The position numbers were made by a program, and so were the translations under genes. Below are positions 1 to 5,973 of a DNA stretch of 5,973 nt, one piece after another; position 1 is the stretch's first letter, and each line of letters begins with the position of its first letter. Where the stretch lies: contig JAKABA010000234.1 in NCBI GenBank assembly GCA_021802115.1, forward strand, positions 1-5,973, in the 5' to 3' direction. Origin of the DNA: a bacterium (GTDB lineage Bacteria > Chloroflexota > Dormibacteria > UBA8260 > Bog-877). Below the pieces are notes generated by a model. That model was not told where the DNA came from. It was given only the letters and a program-made list of their open reading frames with translations, and did not search any database.

Positions 1-361
1 CGGGATCACTGAGACCACTCCCCGGACGGTCGATCGCGATGACCCGGAACCCCGTCGCCAATTCGGCCGCCAGGCCTGCATACTCGCCCACGCTGGCACC
101 GAGGCCGTGGAGGAACACCAGTGGCCGCGGCCCCTGTCCGAGCTCGAGCGCATGAATGCGTCCAACCGGGGTCTGGATGTAGTGGTGGGAGCCGCGCTGA
201 CCCAGCCGGCCCAGCCAGCGGTCGAGAATCGCCTCCAGCTCCTCGTCGGCGGCTGACTGGGCTGGCTGCCGCCGCGCCAGGCCGACCGCCGAGGCGTAGC
301 CGGCTGAGGCCAGGGCGCCGGCGCCGAGGCCGATGGTCAGGCCGAGCTTGGGAGGCTTCAT
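1..361 (-). CDS. alpha/beta hydrolase, N-terminal part (cut by left edge)
   Basis: The visible 120 residues are the N-terminal part of an alpha/beta-hydrolase-fold enzyme. Residues about 6-29 form a hydrophobic segment that looks like a signal anchor. A beta-strand follows, leading into the oxyanion-hole motif LHGLG (residues 84-88), then the strand-plus-loop RVIAIDRPGSGLSDP ending at the window edge. The serine elbow and the Asp and His of the triad would lie beyond the edge, so activity cannot be judged. It is paralogous to the next gene upstream: from GRIH to GLSDP, 31 of 54 positions are identical in my hand alignment. The ATG at 361 was chosen because AGGA (368-371) sits 6 bases upstream and the N-terminus then matches the paralog's length. 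An in-frame ATG at 388 is an alternative with a weaker ribosome site. It probably belongs to the dnaK transcription unit. The substrate is unknown; esterase, lipase and haloperoxidase-like activities are all possible. Confidence 0.85.
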   Translation of the reverse strand, partial: MKPPKLGLTIGLGAGALASAGYASAVGLARRQPAQSAADEELEAILDRWLGRLGQRGSHHYIQTPVGRIHALELGQGPRPLVFLHGLGASVGEYAGLAAELATGFRVIAIDRPGSGLSDP

Positions 362-367
362 TCCGAT

Positions 368-371
368 TCCT
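368..371 (-). promoter_or_regulatory. ribosome binding site deciding the start of the partial hydrolase
   Basis: AGGA on the minus strand lies 6 bases before the ATG at 361. The competing in-frame ATG at 388 has no comparable purine-rich site, so 361 is preferred. Confidence 0.5.
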
Positions 372-437
372 GTGATGGTTGCCGCCATCCCAATTCTGCC
401 CACCCGCGCCGTCGCTGTGGCCCGCCCAAGGGCACGC

Positions 438-1448
438 TCAGCCAGGCGCCTGGAGCCAGGAGCGCACCCTGGACGCGGTCGTGGGCGGCTCAAGAAACGG
501 GAATAGGTGCCCCCACCGAGGCACCACCTCCAAGGCGATGCCCGGATAGTGCTCCAACTGGGCAGCCGCCGGACCGACCGGGACCTTACGATCCTCCGCC
601 CCGAAGATGACCAGAGCCCGGTCCGAGAGGAGCCCTAACCCCGGAAGCAGCTGGGTGTCCGGGTGAAACCCGGACCATGAGACCAGTCTCGCAAAGGCCA
701 AGAGATCGAAACCGTGTTGGAAGCGCCTGGTGACCAGGCGCCGGTAGCCGTCGGGGTCGGGCCCAACCTCCACCGGTCCCCCCGGAAGTCCGGCGATATC
801 GGCCACCCCGTGTGACCACTGCCAGTCCATGACCCAGCCGTCCAGCCCGAAGATCAGCTGTGGAAGGCCGGGGACGAGGGCCGCCTGCCAGGTCCGGGGC
901 GGCCGCTCGGCCAGTCCGACCGGCGCGAGCAGCACGACCCTTCCCACCTGCTGGGGGCGGGCCACCCCGTAGGCCCCCGCGGCCAGGCCGCCCATCGAAT
1001 GCCCCACCAGATGGGGGCGGACGAGGCCCAGTTGGTCCGCCACCTCCCCGATCACCGAAACCCATGCCCGTCGCGGATGCCCAGTGAACCGGATCGGGTC
1101 ACTGAGCCCGGTGCCGGGAAGGTCGATGACGATGACCCGCAAGTCGTGGGAAAGCTGGGCGGCCAGGTCCGCATACGCGCCCGAGCTGCCGCCGAGCCCG
1201 GGGACGAGAATGACCGACGCGGTCCCCGATCCGACTTCGAGGACGTGGATGCGCCCCCAGGTCGTGCCCACATACAGGTGCCGACCGGAAGCGCCGGATC
1301 GGCGCAAGCGGTCGTCCACCAACCGTTCCACCTCCGCCTCGGAGGTGGTGAGCGACGGCCGTCGGCCGGCTATGCCGACGGCCGCCCCGTAGCCCAGCAG
1401 CCCGAGGACGGCGGCACCTGCCGCCCGTCCCCAGGTCCGCCCGCTCAA
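438..1448 (-). CDS. alpha/beta hydrolase, complete, with N-terminal membrane segment
   Basis: This is a complete 336-residue serine hydrolase of the alpha/beta-hydrolase fold. Residues about 9-27 are a hydrophobic, Gly/Ala-rich segment, probably a signal anchor placing the enzyme at the membrane. The motif VPGLGG (82-87) is the oxyanion-hole region, with Pro where many relatives, including the adjacent paralog, have His. [11 protein letters not shown] follows at 108-118. The nucleophile elbow is GHSMGG with Ser151. The other triad members are most likely Asp286 (in FGAEDRKVP) and His314 (in RWGHLFP). Residues about 180-260 form the variable cap. The start is TTG, overlapping the dnaK stop as TTGA. 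AAAGAGG lies only 1 base before the TTG, which is too close for ordinary initiation, so coupling to dnaK translation is likely. No better start lies nearby. The fold and triad are clear, but the substrate is not. Confidence 0.9.
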   Translation of the reverse strand: MSGRTWGRAAGAAVLGLLGYGAAVGIAGRRPSLTTSEAEVERLVDDRLRRSGASGRHLYVGTTWGRIHVLEVGSGTASVILVPGLGGSSGAYADLAAQLSHDLRVIVIDLPGTGLSDPIRFTGHPRRAWVSVIGEVADQLGLVRPHLVGHSMGGLAAGAYGVARPQQVGRVVLLAPVGLAERPPRTWQAALVPGLPQLIFGLDGWVMDWQWSHGVADIAGLPGGPVEVGPDPDGYRRLVTRRFQHGFDLLAFARLVSWSGFHPDTQLLPGLGLLSDRALVIFGAEDRKVPVGPAAAQLEHYPGIALEVVPRWGHLFPFLEPPTTASRVRSWLQAPG

Positions 1449-3364
1449 ACCTCTTTGAACTCGGCGTCCACCACGTCGCCGTCGGCGCCCGCGCCGGCGC
1501 CCTCACCCGGCGCCGGGGGGATGTCTGCCGACGGCTGGCCGTCCGGCGACTGTCCATCACCACCGGCGGTGTTGGCGTAGATCGCCTCGCCAACCTTCTG
1601 GATCGCCTCGGAGAGCTCGCGCTCGGCGCTCTGCATGTCGACCGTGCTCGAAGACGCGACCGCGGACTTCAGCCTCTCGATCTTCTGGTTGATGTCATCG
1701 CGAAGCTCGCTGGGAACCTTGTCCCCGTGCTCGCGCATGGTCTTCTCGGAGCTGTAGACCAGCGAGTCGCAGCGATTGCGCAGCGCCACCTCCTCGGCCT
1801 TGCGGCGATCCTCCTCAGCATGGGACTCCGCCTCGCGCACCATCCGTTCCACCTCCTCCTTCTGGAGCGTGGTGGATCCGGTGATGGTGACCTTCTGCTC
1901 CCGGCCGGTGCCCCGATCCTTGGCCGTCACGTTCAGAATGCCGTTCGCATCGATGTCGAAGGTCACCTCGATCTGGGGCAGTCCGCGCGGAGCGGGCGGG
2001 ATCCCGTCGAGCATGAACCGGCCCAGAGTGCGGTTGTCCCGGGCCAGGGGGCGCTCTCCCTGCAGAACCACGATCTCCACCGACGGCTGGTTGTCCGCGG
2101 CGGTCGAGAAGACCTGGCTCTTGCTGGTCGGAATGGTGCTGTTGCGCTCGATGAGCTTGGTGTTCACCTCGCCCTCGGTCATGATTCCCAGTGACAGAGG
2201 GGTGACGTCCAGCAGCAGCACGTCCTTGACCTCGCCCTTGAGGACCCCGCCCTGGATGGCGGCACCGACCGCCACCACCTCGTCGGGGTTCACCCCCCGG
2301 TGGGGCTCCTTGCCGGTCAGGCTCTTGACCAGCTCTTGGATCACCGGCATGCGGGTCGAGCCCCCCACCAGGATGACCTCGTCGAGGTCCCCGACCTTGA
2401 GATTGGCGTCCTTCAGCGCGTTCTCGAAGGGGCCCTTGCAGCGGTCGGTGAGGTCTGCCGTCAGCTGCTCAAACTTGGACCGCGACAGCTTGAGGTCGAG
2501 GTGCTTGGGCCCATTCTGATCGGCCGTTACGAACGGCAGGTTGATCTGGGTCTCCTGCAGCTGCGAGAGCTCGATCTTGGCCTTCTCCGCCGCCTCCGTG
2601 AGCCGCTGCAGCGCCTGCCGGTCGGCCTTGAGGTCGATCCCCTGGTCGCGCTTGAACTCCTCCGCCATCCAGTCAACCACCCGGCGGTCGTAGTCGTCAC
2701 CACCCAGGTGGGTGTCCCCGTTGGTGGACTTGACCTCGAAAACGCCCTCGCCGACCTCCAGGATGGAGACGTCGAAGGTGCCACCCCCGAGGTCGAAGAC
2801 CAGGATCTTCTCCGACTCCTTGCGGTCCAGCCCATAGGCCAGCGCGGCCGCGGTGGGCTCGTTGATGATGCGGAGCACGTTGAGCCCGGCGATCTGGCCC
2901 GCATTCTTGGTGGCCTGCCGCTGGGCGTCGTTGAAATAGGCGGGGACCGTGATCACCGCGTCCGTCACCTTCTCGCCCAGGTAGGCCTCCGCATCCCCCT
3001 TCAGCTTCTGCAGGATCATGGCCGAGATCTGCTCAGGGGTGTAATTGGTGCCCCCCACCTCCACCTCGGCCCGGCCATCCTTGCCGGAGACCACCTTGTA
3101 GGGAACGATCTTGCGCTCACCCTCCACCTCGTTGAAAAGGCGGCCCATGAAGCGCTTGATCGAGTAAATCGTGTTCTCGGGGTTGACGGCCGCCTGCCGT
3201 CGAGCCAGCTGCCCGACCAGGCGATTCCCATCCTTGGCGAACGCCACCACCGACGGGGTGGTCCGGCCACCTTCGGTGTTGGGGATTACGGTGGGCTCAC
3301 CGGCCTCCATGACGGCGACAACCGAGTTGGTCGTGCCCAGGTCAATTCCAACGGTCTTGGCCAT
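1445..3364 (-). CDS. dnaK: molecular chaperone DnaK (Hsp70)
   Basis: This is the ATP-dependent Hsp70 chaperone, which binds exposed hydrophobic peptide stretches in the cytoplasm and cycles with DnaJ and GrpE. The 639 residues are full length. The nucleotide-binding domain covers about 1-380, with the phosphate loop GIDLGTTNS (6-14), Lys70, the DLGGGTFD loop (191-198, Thr196) and the adenosine region LVGGSTRMP (332-340). The interdomain linker DVLLLD is at 381-386. The substrate-binding beta domain runs to about 500, the helical lid to about 600, then a Gly/Pro-rich tail ends in the usual [10 protein letters not shown]. The N-terminal domain keeps the roughly 24-residue segment (about 77-104) absent from Firmicute and mycobacterial DnaK. 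In the substrate arch, Glu397 stands where E. coli has Met404. GGGAGG (3377-3382) lies 12 bases before the ATG, which is rather far. No grpE, dnaJ or hrcA adjoins it; a hydrolase gene overlaps its stop. Confidence 0.98.
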   Translation of the reverse strand: MAKTVGIDLGTTNSVVAVMEAGEPTVIPNTEGGRTTPSVVAFAKDGNRLVGQLARRQAAVNPENTIYSIKRFMGRLFNEVEGERKIVPYKVVSGKDGRAEVEVGGTNYTPEQISAMILQKLKGDAEAYLGEKVTDAVITVPAYFNDAQRQATKNAGQIAGLNVLRIINEPTAAALAYGLDRKESEKILVFDLGGGTFDVSILEVGEGVFEVKSTNGDTHLGGDDYDRRVVDWMAEEFKRDQGIDLKADRQALQRLTEAAEKAKIELSQLQETQINLPFVTADQNGPKHLDLKLSRSKFEQLTADLTDRCKGPFENALKDANLKVGDLDEVILVGGSTRMPVIQELVKSLTGKEPHRGVNPDEVVAVGAAIQGGVLKGEVKDVLLLDVTPLSLGIMTEGEVNTKLIERNSTIPTSKSQVFSTAADNQPSVEIVVLQGERPLARDNRTLGRFMLDGIPPAPRGLPQIEVTFDIDANGILNVTAKDRGTGREQKVTITGSTTLQKEEVERMVREAESHAEEDRRKAEEVALRNRCDSLVYSSEKTMREHGDKVPSELRDDINQKIERLKSAVASSSTVDMQSAERELSEAIQKVGEAIYANTAGGDGQSPDGQPSADIPPAPGEGAGAGADGDVVDAEFKEV

Positions 3365-3376
3365 GAATTCTCGAAA

Positions 3377-3382
3377 CCTCCC
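3377..3382 (-). promoter_or_regulatory. probable dnaK ribosome binding site (long spacing)
   Basis: GGGAGG on the minus strand is the only strong anti-16S match before the dnaK ATG. The 12-base spacing is longer than usual. The start itself is not in doubt, because the protein begins with the conserved [14 protein letters not shown]. Confidence 0.45.
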
Positions 3383-3396
3383 ATGTCATCAGTCGG

Positions 3397-3444
3397 GGGC
3401 TGCGGTTTCGCGGCCCGTCCGCTATCCCTACCCTACCGCAGCCC
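3397..3444. repeat. 10-bp perfect inverted repeat in the divergent intergenic region, candidate operator
   Basis: GGGCTGCGGT (3397-3406) is matched exactly by its reverse complement ACCGCAGCCC (3435-3444), with 28 bases between the arms. The right arm abuts a possible -10 element for dnaK (3430-3435). A shorter 7-bp pair, CGAAACC (3372-3378) and GGTTTCG (3404-3410), interlocks with the left arm, and CGAAAC recurs at 3453-3458. The repeat matches neither CIRCE nor HAIR. It could be a binding site for an unidentified regulator, or chance in GC-rich DNA. Confidence 0.45.
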
Positions 3445-3457
3445 GAGGCGGTCGAAA
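3430..3457 (-). promoter_or_regulatory. possible sigma-70-type promoter for dnaK
   Basis: On the minus strand, TTTCGA (3452-3457) and TAGGGT (3430-3435) are separated by 16 bases and could be -35 and -10 elements. Transcription would start near 3423, giving a leader of about 60 bases. Both hexamers are imperfect, so this is tentative. The inverted-repeat arm at 3435-3444 would sit in the spacer. Confidence 0.28.
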
Positions 3458-3506
3458 CAGGACCGGCGTTCGGCCGCCGGACCGCCCCGGCTCAAGCGGC
3501 GATCAT

Positions 3507-3512
3507 AGGTGG
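3507..3512 (+). promoter_or_regulatory. ribosome binding site deciding the PepSY-like gene start
   Basis: AGGTGG lies 6 bases before the ATG at 3519. The open frame continues far upstream into sequence antisense to dnaK, so this site, together with the signal-like N-terminus, fixes the start at 3519. Confidence 0.6.
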
Positions 3513-3518
3513 CGTCAG

Positions 3519-4010
3519 ATGTCCCGCTCCGCCTTGCGTCCCGCCCCCCACCGGCTCATCGCGGCGAGCCTCTTCGCGCTGCTGGCCATCGCCATCGCGC
3601 TCCTCACCCTCCTGGCGCAGGCGGCGCCGCCCCAGCCCAACGGCTTCGGGCTCCTGCCCCACACGGTGCAGCTGATGGCGCGCACCGGGGTGGTCCTCAG
3701 CGACCCCACCGGCCGTCCCAGGATCTCTTCGGCCCAGGCGGTGGCGATCGCGCACCGCCAGGGCCGCCAGGACCAGGTGCGGCAGGTGGTGCTGGCCAAT
3801 GCTGCCAGCCTGGGCGGAGGCCCCCTCGGCCCACGGGGCCGGCTCTGCTGGGTGGTGCTCCTGCGCGCCGTGCCTGATGCCGCGGGGAATCTCCCGGCTC
3901 CGGGCCGCATCCAGCTCTACCTGGTCCTGGTGGACGCGCGCACCGGCCGCTTCCTGGAGGGCGTGATCGCGTTCGCCGGACAACCCCGCACCGGGGTGGG
4001 GTCAGAGTGA
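3519..4010 (+). CDS. membrane-anchored or secreted protein with a PepSY-like domain
   Basis: This is a 163-residue protein of unknown function. Arg/His-containing residues 1-12 are followed by a strongly hydrophobic stretch at about 13-34 ending near AQAAPPQP, so it is either exported or held by a single membrane anchor. The rest resembles one PepSY-type unit: a helix beginning ISSAQAVAIAH (about 69-79), a strand with VRQVVLANA, a strand with LCWVVLLRA, and a final YLVLVDARTGRFLEGVIAF hairpin. The VDA-x-TG-x-hydrophobic ending is the most typical element. PepSY domains are often extracytoplasmic and linked to peptidase inhibition or cell-envelope roles, but none can be assigned here. The gene is divergent from dnaK and lies 62 bases before the GH5 gene on the same strand, so co-transcription is possible. 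The domain call rests on pattern resemblance only. Confidence 0.75.
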   Translation: MSRSALRPAPHRLIAASLFALLAIAIALLTLLAQAAPPQPNGFGLLPHTVQLMARTGVVLSDPTGRPRISSAQAVAIAHRQGRQDQVRQVVLANAASLGGGPLGPRGRLCWVVLLRAVPDAAGNLPAPGRIQLYLVLVDARTGRFLEGVIAFAGQPRTGVGSE

Positions 4011-4072
4011 ATCCCGGCCGCGGGCCAGTTCGGCGCTCAGGGGCCACCACCGTTTAATCGACAATCGCTGCC

Positions 4073-5518
4073 GTGTCCTGGCGCCCCGGTTCGCACCGAT
4101 GCCCCCGCGGGCCGGGGCTGAGCCCCACGGTCTGCCTCCTGGCAGCGGCCCTCGGCCTGCTGGCCGTGGTGGTGCTTCCGGCTCCCGCCCTGGCGGTCAA
4201 GGTCGTCCCCCAACGGCCGCCGGCGCAGCCGGGCCTGCCATGGCTCGAGGTGACGGGGCGGCAGATCACCACCACCACCGGCGAGCAGTACATCCTGCGC
4301 GGGTTCAACGACGACGCTCTGCTCCAGACCGGCTCCGGTCCCCTGCCGCCCCCCCTGACTTCCCGAGATGCCTCGATCATGCAGGAGCAGGGCTTCGATG
4401 TGGTCCGGCTACCGATCTCCTGGTCGCTCCTGGAGCCCCACCCGGGCGACTTCAGCCAACCCTACTTGGCCGAGTTGGCACGGGTGGTTGAGCTCTGCGC
4501 CCGCCACCACCTCTACGTGGTTCTGGACATGCACACCGAGGACTTTGGTGTGGCCTACGGCGGCAGCGGGGCTCCCGCCTGGCTGGGCCTTCCCGGGGTG
4601 CCTGACCTCCACCTGCCTGGACTGCCCCCGGCCTGGCAGCGCCATCTCTCCCCGGCGGTCAACGCCTCCCTCGCGTTCTTCTGGCTGTATCCCAACTGGC
4701 AGGTGCTCTACTGGCAGGCCTGGGCGGTGGTAGCGCGGGCGTTCCGGGCCGATTCGGCGGTCGCCGGCTATGACCTCTACAACGAGCCCCACCCCCTGCC
4801 CATCCCCCCAGGCATCTTCGCCACCCGGCTGCTGTGGCCCTTCTACGCGACCGGGATCCGGAGCATCGCCAGGGTCGACCCGAACCACCTGTTCATCCTG
4901 GAAGGCGACCTGTTCGGCGAGTTCCCCACCGCGATCCGGCCACTGCGCGCCGCCGACGTGGTGTACTCGACCCACCTGTACGCCGGGAGTCTCCTGGGAT
5001 CGGCGTTCGACGGCTCGTCTTTGCCACTCGCTCAGGAGTGGGATCAGGCGCTGTCGGAGGCGCGGCAGCTGCTGGCGCCGTATTGGGTCGGCGAGGTGGG
5101 GATCCAGCACACCCGGCCGCTGGCGCGGCGGTGGGCCGAGGACGAGCTGGGGCTCGCCAATCTCCACCTCGCCGGCTGGGCCTGGTGGCAGTGGGACGAC
5201 CCAGACGGCTGGGGGGTTCGCCAGGGCAACGGCCCGATCGATCGGAGCTGGTTGGACGTGCTCTCCCAGCCCTACGTGCGCGCCGCACCGGGCGAGCTGC
5301 TGGGGATGAGCTACTCCCTCGCAAGCCGGGCCCTGCGCGCGACGCTCGTCCGCGCTGTCCCCGGCCGCTCGGTTGTGGTCTCCTGGCCCCAGAGCCTGGG
5401 GTCGGCCCGACTGCAGAGCTCCTGCGCGCGGATGGCTCGGGGACCGGGACCCGGGTCCGGCCAGCTGCGCCTCGTGCTCCTGGCGGCGAGCTGCCAGATC
5501 GACCTCACCGCGGGCTGA
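4073..5518 (+). CDS. secreted GH5-family glycoside hydrolase, endoglycoceramidase-like
   Basis: This 481-residue exported retaining glycosidase has a GH5-type TIM barrel. The N-terminus has Arg residues, a hydrophobic core (about 19-36) and a signal peptidase site after Ala41 (ALA, then VKVV). Barrel motifs appear in order: RGFN (76-79), FDVVRLPISW (108-117), YVVLDMHTED (148-157), YDLYNEPH (233-240, acid/base Glu238), STHLY (299-303) and YWVGEVG (337-343, nucleophile Glu341). An aromatic patch AGWAWWQWDD lies near 367-376. The GAPAW segment and overall layout resemble endoglycoceramidase-like GH5 members more than classical cellulases, but the substrate is not settled. Residues from about 410 look like a small C-terminal beta domain; Cys451 and Cys474 could pair. 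The start is GTG; an in-frame TAA at 4055 rules out an upstream start, and a later start would remove the signal peptide. There is no Shine-Dalgarno sequence. The 3' end overlaps the convergent oxidoreductase gene by 14 bases. Confidence 0.9.
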   Translation: MSWRPGSHRCPRGPGLSPTVCLLAAALGLLAVVVLPAPALAVKVVPQRPPAQPGLPWLEVTGRQITTTTGEQYILRGFNDDALLQTGSGPLPPPLTSRDASIMQEQGFDVVRLPISWSLLEPHPGDFSQPYLAELARVVELCARHHLYVVLDMHTEDFGVAYGGSGAPAWLGLPGVPDLHLPGLPPAWQRHLSPAVNASLAFFWLYPNWQVLYWQAWAVVARAFRADSAVAGYDLYNEPHPLPIPPGIFATRLLWPFYATGIRSIARVDPNHLFILEGDLFGEFPTAIRPLRAADVVYSTHLYAGSLLGSAFDGSSLPLAQEWDQALSEARQLLAPYWVGEVGIQHTRPLARRWAEDELGLANLHLAGWAWWQWDDPDGWGVRQGNGPIDRSWLDVLSQPYVRAAPGELLGMSYSLASRALRATLVRAVPGRSVVVSWPQSLGSARLQSSCARMARGPGPGSGQLRLVLLAASCQIDLTAG

Positions 5519-5973
5519 CCGGGAGGCCCCAGCTCTTCCGGCAGCGGTCCAGGACCGCCAGGTTGGCCGCCCCGTCGACCGCGGTGGTCAGCAGCGGTTG
5601 TCCGGTTGCGACCGCGGCGTGAAACGCCCGGACCATCTCGGTGTAGGGGTTGGTGGCGGGCACCGCCAGTTCCTCCGACCCCCGGGCCCCCAGCCGGCGC
5701 ACAACCGGGAGAGCTTCGGTGTGCCAGGCGGTGAAGGGCCGCTCAAGGCGCACAGCGCCCTGTGTCCCCTCGATCGTGATCCACTCGGACTCGGCGGCAT
5801 CCAACCCGCACGCCAGGGCGGCCAGGCACTCCCCGGCCCCCGGCTGGGAGGGAAAGCACAGGCTGATGCTAGCTGCCAAATCCACACCTCGCGCCAGGAC
5901 CGCCACCGACTTGACCTGGGTGGGCTCCCTCCCGGCCATCCACCGGGCGGCGCTGACCAGGTATGAGCCCACG
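5505..5973 (-). CDS. Gfo/Idh/MocA-family oxidoreductase, C-terminal part (cut by right edge)
   Basis: About 155 C-terminal residues are visible. The fragment begins near GSYLVSAARWMAG, which matches the conserved G-x-Y region opening the C-terminal alpha/beta domain of this NAD(P)-dependent sugar dehydrogenase/oxidoreductase family. The typical ITIEGTQGAVRLERPF strand pair follows, then a closing helix with NPYTEMVRAFHAAVATGQPLLT. The last residues are LPVSPR before a TGA. The nucleotide-binding Rossmann domain and the catalytic Lys lie beyond the right edge, since the family is usually some 330-370 residues. The frame stays open to the edge, so the GTG at 5972 is most likely an internal valine and not a start. 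The gene converges with the GH5 gene and overlaps it tail to tail. A sugar-related substrate would fit the family and the neighbour, but nothing in the visible part identifies it. Confidence 0.85.
   Translation of the reverse strand, partial: VGSYLVSAARWMAGREPTQVKSVAVLARGVDLAASISLCFPSQPGAGECLAALACGLDAAESEWITIEGTQGAVRLERPFTAWHTEALPVVRRLGARGSEELAVPATNPYTEMVRAFHAAVATGQPLLTTAVDGAANLAVLDRCRKSWGLPVSPR

Noticed and set aside
121..375. A small plus-strand open frame of 84 codons
   Set aside because: It lies antisense to the partial hydrolase, is Arg/Pro/Ala-rich and has no motif.
373..388. Hairpin GATGG-TTGCCG-CCATC between the two hydrolases as a terminator
   Set aside because: The stem is only 5 bp and has no following T-run on the minus strand, so it is unlikely to end transcription.
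999..1580. A 193-codon plus-strand open frame spanning the hydrolase and the dnaK 3' end
   Set aside because: It crosses two real minus-strand genes, is rich in Pro/Gly/Arg/Asp without domain motifs, and has no good ribosome site.
2300..3508. A 402-codon open frame on the plus strand opposite dnaK
   Set aside because: It is antisense to an unmistakable dnaK, has low-complexity Leu/Gly/Arg/Val composition with no recognisable motif, and is the usual shadow frame of a high-GC gene.
3365..3518. CIRCE or HAIR heat-shock operators upstream of dnaK
   Set aside because: No TTAGCACTC/GAGTGCTAA pair exists. A single CTTGAG on the minus strand (3491-3496) resembles a HAIR half-site but has no partner at the right spacing.
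4011..4072. Terminator between the PepSY-like gene and the GH5 gene
   Set aside because: GC-rich palindromic bits are present near 4015-4025, but there is no stable stem with a U-tract, so none is called.
5970..5972. GTG as the start of the oxidoreductase
   Set aside because: The protein from this point lacks the whole nucleotide-binding domain and begins inside a conserved block, so the gene almost certainly continues past the right edge.

Overview
This is a high-GC, gene-dense bacterial window with six protein-coding genes. Two of them run off the window edges, at the left and at the right. No tRNA, rRNA, CRISPR array or mobile element was seen, and the longest stretch without a gene is about 154 bases. 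The organism cannot be named from the sequence. High GC, the short gaps, and a DnaK that keeps the longer N-terminal form (lacking the deletion usual in Firmicutes and classical Actinobacteria) suggest a high-GC lineage such as Chloroflexota or Candidatus Dormiibacterota. That placement is inference.

Left half, minus strand (read right to left): dnaK (3364 to 1445), then a complete alpha/beta hydrolase whose TTG start overlaps the dnaK stop, then after 76 bases a second alpha/beta hydrolase that leaves the window at position 1. The two hydrolases are clearly paralogs, each with a hydrophobic N-terminal segment. The three genes look like one transcription unit. No grpE, dnaJ or hrcA is next to dnaK inside the window.

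Middle: a 154-base divergent intergenic region carries a possible dnaK promoter. A perfect 10-bp inverted repeat brackets its proposed -10 element, making it a candidate operator. No CIRCE or HAIR heat-shock operator was seen.

Right half, plus strand: a 163-residue protein with an N-terminal membrane segment and a PepSY-like repeat, then a secreted GH5 glycoside hydrolase of the endoglycoceramidase-like type with both catalytic glutamates. The GH5 gene converges with, and overlaps by 14 bases, the 3' end of a minus-strand Gfo/Idh/MocA-family oxidoreductase that is cut by the right edge.

No wholly new system is evident. The most interesting points are the acidic substitutions in the DnaK substrate-binding arch, the coupling of dnaK to membrane-anchored hydrolases, and the inverted repeat at the divergent promoter.
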